A DNA stretch of 64,000 nucleotides from Diospyros lotus (Eukaryota > Streptophyta > Magnoliopsida > Ericales > Ebenaceae), in assembly GCF_014633365.1 (NCBI RefSeq), contig NW_026267104.1, positions 372,001-436,000 on the forward strand, given 5' to 3'. The notes under the pieces were generated by a model that worked only from the letters and a program-made list of their open reading frames with translations, was not told the origin of the DNA and did not search any database. Shown in pieces: positions 60,006 to 64,000 of the stretch. The stretch's first letter is position 1, and each line of letters starts with the position of its first letter. The translations under genes and the position numbers were made by a program.

Positions 60006-60957
60006 GAAATTTTATTGGCAGCCCGAAAAATTACTTTTCATAGCCCACGTCTCATCAAATTTTCTAAAAATTTTAAAGTATCTATTTTACCCCACAGCCA
60101 ACCCTCTCCTTCAATCACCTTTCATCGCCGGCTATCGTCTCGCATCTCTTTTTCTCTCTCGAATTATATACACACACAAACACATACATATAAATATATA
60201 TACAAGCAGCCATGCAACTAGCGCACACACACATATTTATATACACTTGAGAGAGCATAGCCGCAGTCATGCAACCAACAAGCGCGCGCGTACACACACA
60301 TATATATATACACACACAGCATGGTCGTGGCCATGGCAGCCATGACCATGCAACCCAGCACACACACGTATATATATACACACACAAAAGCATGGTCGTG
60401 GCCATGAAAACCTCCGCACCTTGCGGTGCGGAGGTTTCAGCAACCCCCGCACCGTGAGGTGCGGGGATTTCAACAATCTCCGCACCTTGCAGTGTGGAGG
60501 TTTTCATGGCTGCGGCCATGCTTTTGTGTGTGTATATATATATATAGGTGTGTATATATATATGTGTGTGTTGGGTTGCATGGCCGCGGTTGCCATGATC
60601 GTGGCCATACTGTGTATATATATATATATGTGTGCGCGCGCGCACGCTTGTTGGTTTATGTGTGTGCGCGTGCGTGCGTTTGCTGGTTGCATGGTTGCGA
60701 CTATCATGGTCGCGCTTTGTGTGTATATATATATATGTGTGCGCGCGCGCTGGTTGCATGGTCGTGTGTATATATATTTATATGTATGTGTTTGTGTGTA
60801 TATAATGCAGGAGAGAAAAAAAGATAGTCGGCGATGAAAGATGATGGGAGGAGAGGGTTGGTTGTGGGGTAAAATAAATACTTTAAAATTTTTTAAAAAT
60901 TTGATAGGACGCGAGCTGTGAAGAGTAATTTTTCGGGCTGTCAATAAAATTTTCTGA
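60006..60957. mobile_element. Long foldback element, near-palindrome of 0.95 kb
   Basis: The first about 190 bp (from AAATTTTATTGGCAGCCCGA) reappear inverted at the right end (60770-60955), with most bases matching. Inside, blocks such as CATATAAATATATATACA, GTTGCATGG/CCATGCAAC, GTGGCCATG and CA/TA microsatellites also recur in inverted order, so the arms may be about 450 bp. At the centre (60412-60500) are three small hairpins, such as CCTCCGCACC-TTGC-GGTGCGGAGG. The flanking 9-mers are ATGTTTTGG and ATGTTTTTG, a possible Mutator-type target duplication. No transposase is present. Open frames across it are microsatellite translations. Confidence 0.8.
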
Positions 60958-61278
60958 ATGTTTTTGTGAATTTACATGGTATAACATAAATTAATAAGTA
61001 TTTATGAAATATCAGCACTAAGGTTAGAATACCATTTCCCTGGGAAAAACTATGACATCATCAGGGCATTGTTCCGAAACATGTTTTATGTTTTTTTAAT
61101 GGAAAGTAGGTACCCCATGAAGTTTTTTTTTTTTTTTTTGGGGGGGGGGGGGTTTCACAGTGCATATATGCCATGGTTTTGGTTCATATTTCTTTCTCCT
61201 GGAAAATTACTGAAGATTTTATGGAGAATGGTGTTTCTGTGGACTGCATATCTCTTGGTTTTCTTTTTATGACTTTTA

Positions 61279-61542
61279 GGATGTGTTTGATAGTATGAAA
61301 AATATATAAAAAAATCACATTTTGAATTTTTTTTTTTTTTTTTTTTGTAAATCACATTTTGAATTTCATCTTTAGTATTTGATGTATTATAATTTGTATA
61401 AAATTAAATTTCATGGTATAATCATTATAATATATTTTTTACTTTTTTTCTATAAAAAAATTCATTTAGGAGAGAGGGTTTTTATTTTTTATGTAAATTA
61501 AAAAATACTTTTCTTTTAAATTAAATATTATCAAACACACTC
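61279..61542. mobile_element. Small MITE, 264 bp
   Basis: The left end GGATGTGTTTGATAGTAT and the reverse-complemented right end GAGTGTGTTTGATAATAT match at 14 or more of 18 positions. TTTA occurs directly outside both ends (61275-61278 and 61543-61546). The inside is A/T-rich and noncoding. Family is uncertain. Confidence 0.6.
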
Positions 61543-61546
61543 TTTA

Positions 61547-62535
61547 TTGATACCATTGTGTACCTAAAAGCTCCCTAGAAAACATTTTATGGTTTGGCCA
61601 TATCCATGAACAGTTGTCTTCTTTCTTTCTTTAGGTAAAATAAAATAAAAGATCTTCTCATACAACATTATGAAGATGAAATTTTATTTTGCCGAAGAAG
61701 TTAATGATCATATGGCCCAGCAAAGCACCCAGTTTGAAAAATTATTGAATTGTCCAGATTTAAATGGAATTTTCAGAAATATTTTATGTTCTTGTGTTCT
61801 GAGACTAATGAATTGCAGCATTTTGAAATATTTATATAATATTTGTAATAGATCTTCATCTTAGGCTGGAAAAATTAGTGGGTTTTAAATTTTATTGGAG
61901 TTTAATTAGATTTTTAATATAGTAATTTTAATAAATATTTACTTGTCACTTATTTGTGTTTTCACTTAACTTGGAGTGCTCTTGTAAGACTCAGTGTTCA
62001 ATAGTTTTAGATGTTGCCTAATTGACCCACACAAAAATTAATTAATTAATTAAATCTATTAGGGGATTATTGAAACATCATACTTCAATAGGAAATTTGA
62101 TGGAAGCATAAGATGGTTTAAAGATCGGGTAAAGTCTACTTTTTTTTATAATTAACCTAATATATAGATGGAGAAAAATAGTAAATTACACTCATCGTCC
62201 CTTTAGTAAGGCATGCTTGCAGGGACTATTCTTCTATTTTTGTAAATTACATTAGAACCCCTGCGCCATTAACCCGTGGTTCCAAATTGATTTTAAATTG
62301 ATCATTAAACGTCTTAATTCAAAATTTATAATTATATATAAATAATATGTTACAACAAATCCATGTATAACCACAAAAAATATAATTTAACATTTATTTT
62401 ATAAATATAAATATTCTTATATATATTTCTACAAATAAAAAAACTTATAAAGAAATGAAAAATTAGAAAACAAAACATAAAAAAAGTTTTGGTTGTTGTT
62501 AACTTCCGATACGAGTTGTTGACTTATCATTGAAC
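61547..62535. other. AT-rich intergenic stretch
   Basis: No gene is supported. An ATTA/TTAA-rich run lies at 62038-62052. The frame at 61670 is short and unlike any known family. Confidence 0.4.
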
Positions 62536-62730
62536 CAAGTTCAATTAGTTCACGTCTCCGAGCAAAAGTTGAGTGGTCAAGCAAACGATATACTGAGTTT
62601 ATATCGGTGAATCGTGAGTTCGATTCTTATTCTGTGTAGTGAAATAAAGTTTCATACTTGTGATTTATCTCTTCTATTACGAACGGCGGAAATCGCGCAA
62701 GGACAGTCATCCCAAGTTTAATTAGTTCAC
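62536..62730 (+). mobile_element. tRNA-derived SINE with 18-bp target duplication
   Basis: The body at 62554-62712 is 159 bp. The flanks CAAGTTCAATTAGTTCAC (62536-62553) and CAAGTTTAATTAGTTCAC (62713-62730) match at 17 of 18 positions, the expected target duplication. Inside are an A-box-like GTTGAGTGGTCAAGC (62569-62583) and a B box GAGTTCGATTC (62616-62626), at normal pol III spacing. No poly-A tail is seen; the 3' end is GCGCAAGGACAGTCATCC. It does not share the Au core seen in the AIP1 and EXO1 introns, so it is another SINE family. Confidence 0.75.
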
Positions 62731-63400
62731 TTACACCCATAATTTTTAGTTCTAGAATGTCAAAATCATATCTATAAATGACTAGAGATTAAAGTTTTAT
62801 CTAATAAAAATTAAGATATTTAGTGTCAAGATAGACCTATGTTATGTGATGAGTTTTGCAAACCAATTTATAATTACAAAATAGTAATTTTTTAATCAAT
62901 TTCTATTAAGCTCATTGGCATTATCATAAATTTGATTTTTTTTTATATGTTTCTTTATATCAAATTTCTTTTTCTACTACAATAGTAAAGGAATTAAACT
63001 CTAATAACCCCAACTTTAGTAAAATCTTTGTAAGTAATTAAAATCATTATGCCATTCCCATTGTAAGGATAAGTAGTAAGAAAGAAAACATTAAAAAATA
63101 GTCATTATCACAACAAAATAAGATTTATAAAAGAAAGAGATAAGAAATAAAGATTGTCAAATAAAAAGATAAAAGAGCCAAGAAAGATGAAGAAAAGAAT
63201 TTAAGTCAAGGGTATTAGGGTATTTTCAAAAATCTAATGATAAATATATAACTGTCGACAAAATATAATTTTTACGAGATTTTTACCTTAAAGAGTGCTA
63301 ACTATAATTTTTGAAAATAGATTGGCGATCTGTCGTTAGGCTTTCCCTAGGGGCAATTAGTGCAATTTACCAAAAAAGAAAATAATTAAGAGTTTGTAAT
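62731..63400. other. AT-rich intergenic stretch
   Basis: No coding exon. A purine-rich AAGA/GAAA stretch runs from about 63077 to 63210. Confidence 0.4.
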
Positions 63401-63404
63401 ATAC

Positions 63405-63455
63405 GGTGGAGAAATGAAATGTCAAGTTTAAAGGGACATTTCATTCTTTTCCACC
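63405..63455. repeat. Inverted repeat hairpin of about 50 bp
   Basis: GGTGGAGAAATGAAATGTC is followed by an 11-base spacer and then GACATTTCATTCTTTTCCACC, nearly its reverse complement (a 2-base bulge). The segment ends next to CCAAACAGGCCCTAA, a common terminal word of hAT-like MITEs, so this may be the surviving end of one. A rho-independent type terminator is not expected in a plant. Confidence 0.5.
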
Positions 63456-63479
63456 AAACAGGCCCTAAGGACGTACAGC

Positions 63480-64000
63480 TCTCCCCACGCCAAGAAGCAA
63501 GGCCTTAGGTTTTGGCCGTGGGTGAGCTACTCGAAGTTCGAACCAGCCATAGCTCGGTGACGATCATTCCCCCAACTCTCTTTCGCCGGTTAATCCTTGA
63601 TTCTAGAGAGAAGTTGTTTGAGAAGGAGAGGCGGATTGTCCGGCCGCCGTTGAGGCCGGTGGGAAAGCAAAAGGATCAGTGGACGCCGAATACGAAGAGA
63701 GATTGAATGTGGTTGGTTACTCCTTTCTCTTTAATTCCGGATTCACCATCCTGTATTTGTTGAATTTAGTGCACTTTGGTGAGCAGGTGCTCGAATGGGT
63801 TTTGTATCGTTTTTTCAAGCATAAACGTAGATTGGGAATTGTGGAAACCCAGTTCTCCATATTTTCCAGTACATATGATTCGGCATTTCTTGGAAGTGTT
63901 CTTTTTCCCTCTTTTATGCGAGTGAATTGGTTTTTACTTTCATGTGCTTGGAGTCATAACTCACTGTTTTTGTACCTCAATTGTTTATCTGTTACCGGTT
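63480..64000 (+). other. GC-richer region, possible start of a gene to the right
   Basis: From 63480 the composition rises. An open frame of 64 codons runs 63512-63706 (ELLEVRTSHSSVTIIPP..., RPPLRPVGKQ), but it starts with TTG and has no ATG. I recognise no domain. It resembles a 5' UTR or first exon of a gene continuing beyond the window; alternatively it is a gene remnant. Confidence 0.3.

Noticed and set aside
60115..60944. Several long open frames on both strands (up to 214 aa, rich in THIYI/CVYIYI)
   Set aside because: They are translations of TA/CA microsatellites and inverted arms of the foldback element.
1..64000. CRISPR array, bacterial operon or tRNA/rRNA genes
   Set aside because: No regularly spaced repeats with unique spacers, no ribosome-binding-site organisation, and no cloverleaf or rRNA sequence were seen. 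The only tRNA-like words belong to SINEs.

Overview
This window is nuclear DNA from a flowering plant, most likely a woody eudicot. The genes are split by many AT-rich introns with GT/AG borders. The gene families are plant types: an R2R3-MYB repressor, a plant 4R-MYB and a plant-type AIP1. Plant transposons are abundant, and one run of exactly 100 N marks an assembly gap. Species cannot be read from the sequence alone.

Left arm (1-18.7 kb). This part is gene-poor. It holds a mosaic of organelle DNA at about 2.8-3.16 kb, made of plastid ndhF, plastid ycf2 and mitochondrial rpl2 pieces. It also holds a decayed KHZ-type CCCH zinc-finger exon (5.6 kb) and a decayed DUF4228/PADRE gene (7.9-8.3 kb, minus). 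The only intact gene is a short R2R3-MYB of the flavonoid-repressor type (10.4-11.3 kb, minus, three exons). The rest is AT-rich and repeat-rich, including a three-copy 189-bp tandem array at 15.6-16.2 kb.

Centre (18.9-33.9 kb). AIP1 (actin-interacting protein 1, plus, six exons, 608 aa) converges on an EXO1-like 5'-3' exonuclease gene (minus, twelve exons, 534 aa). Introns of both genes carry tRNA-derived SINE remnants, and EXO1 intron 11 probably holds an LTR fragment. An E2F-type site lies just upstream of EXO1.

Right arm (34.4-59.6 kb). A 4R-MYB of the SNAPC4 type (MYB4R1, plus, ten exons, 1208 aa) spans about 20 kb. The span is large because its 10.5-kb second intron is a transposon nest. 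An L1-type LINE remnant is split by a non-autonomous LTR element, which carries a captured sterol-glucosyltransferase fragment. A degenerate Ty1/copia element with a perfect 5-bp target duplication lies beside them. RACK1 (plus, two exons, 327 aa) follows about 1.4 kb downstream. MYB4R1 and RACK1 both carry telo-box motifs just before the start codon, as is common in plant genes for translation and RNA machinery.

Right end (59.6-64 kb). A 0.95-kb near-palindromic foldback element with about 190-bp terminal inverted arms is followed by a small MITE, a SINE with 18-bp target duplications and an inverted-repeat hairpin. No intact gene is resolved after RACK1. All exon models were assembled by eye from reading frame, splice sites and family resemblance; nothing was run against a database.
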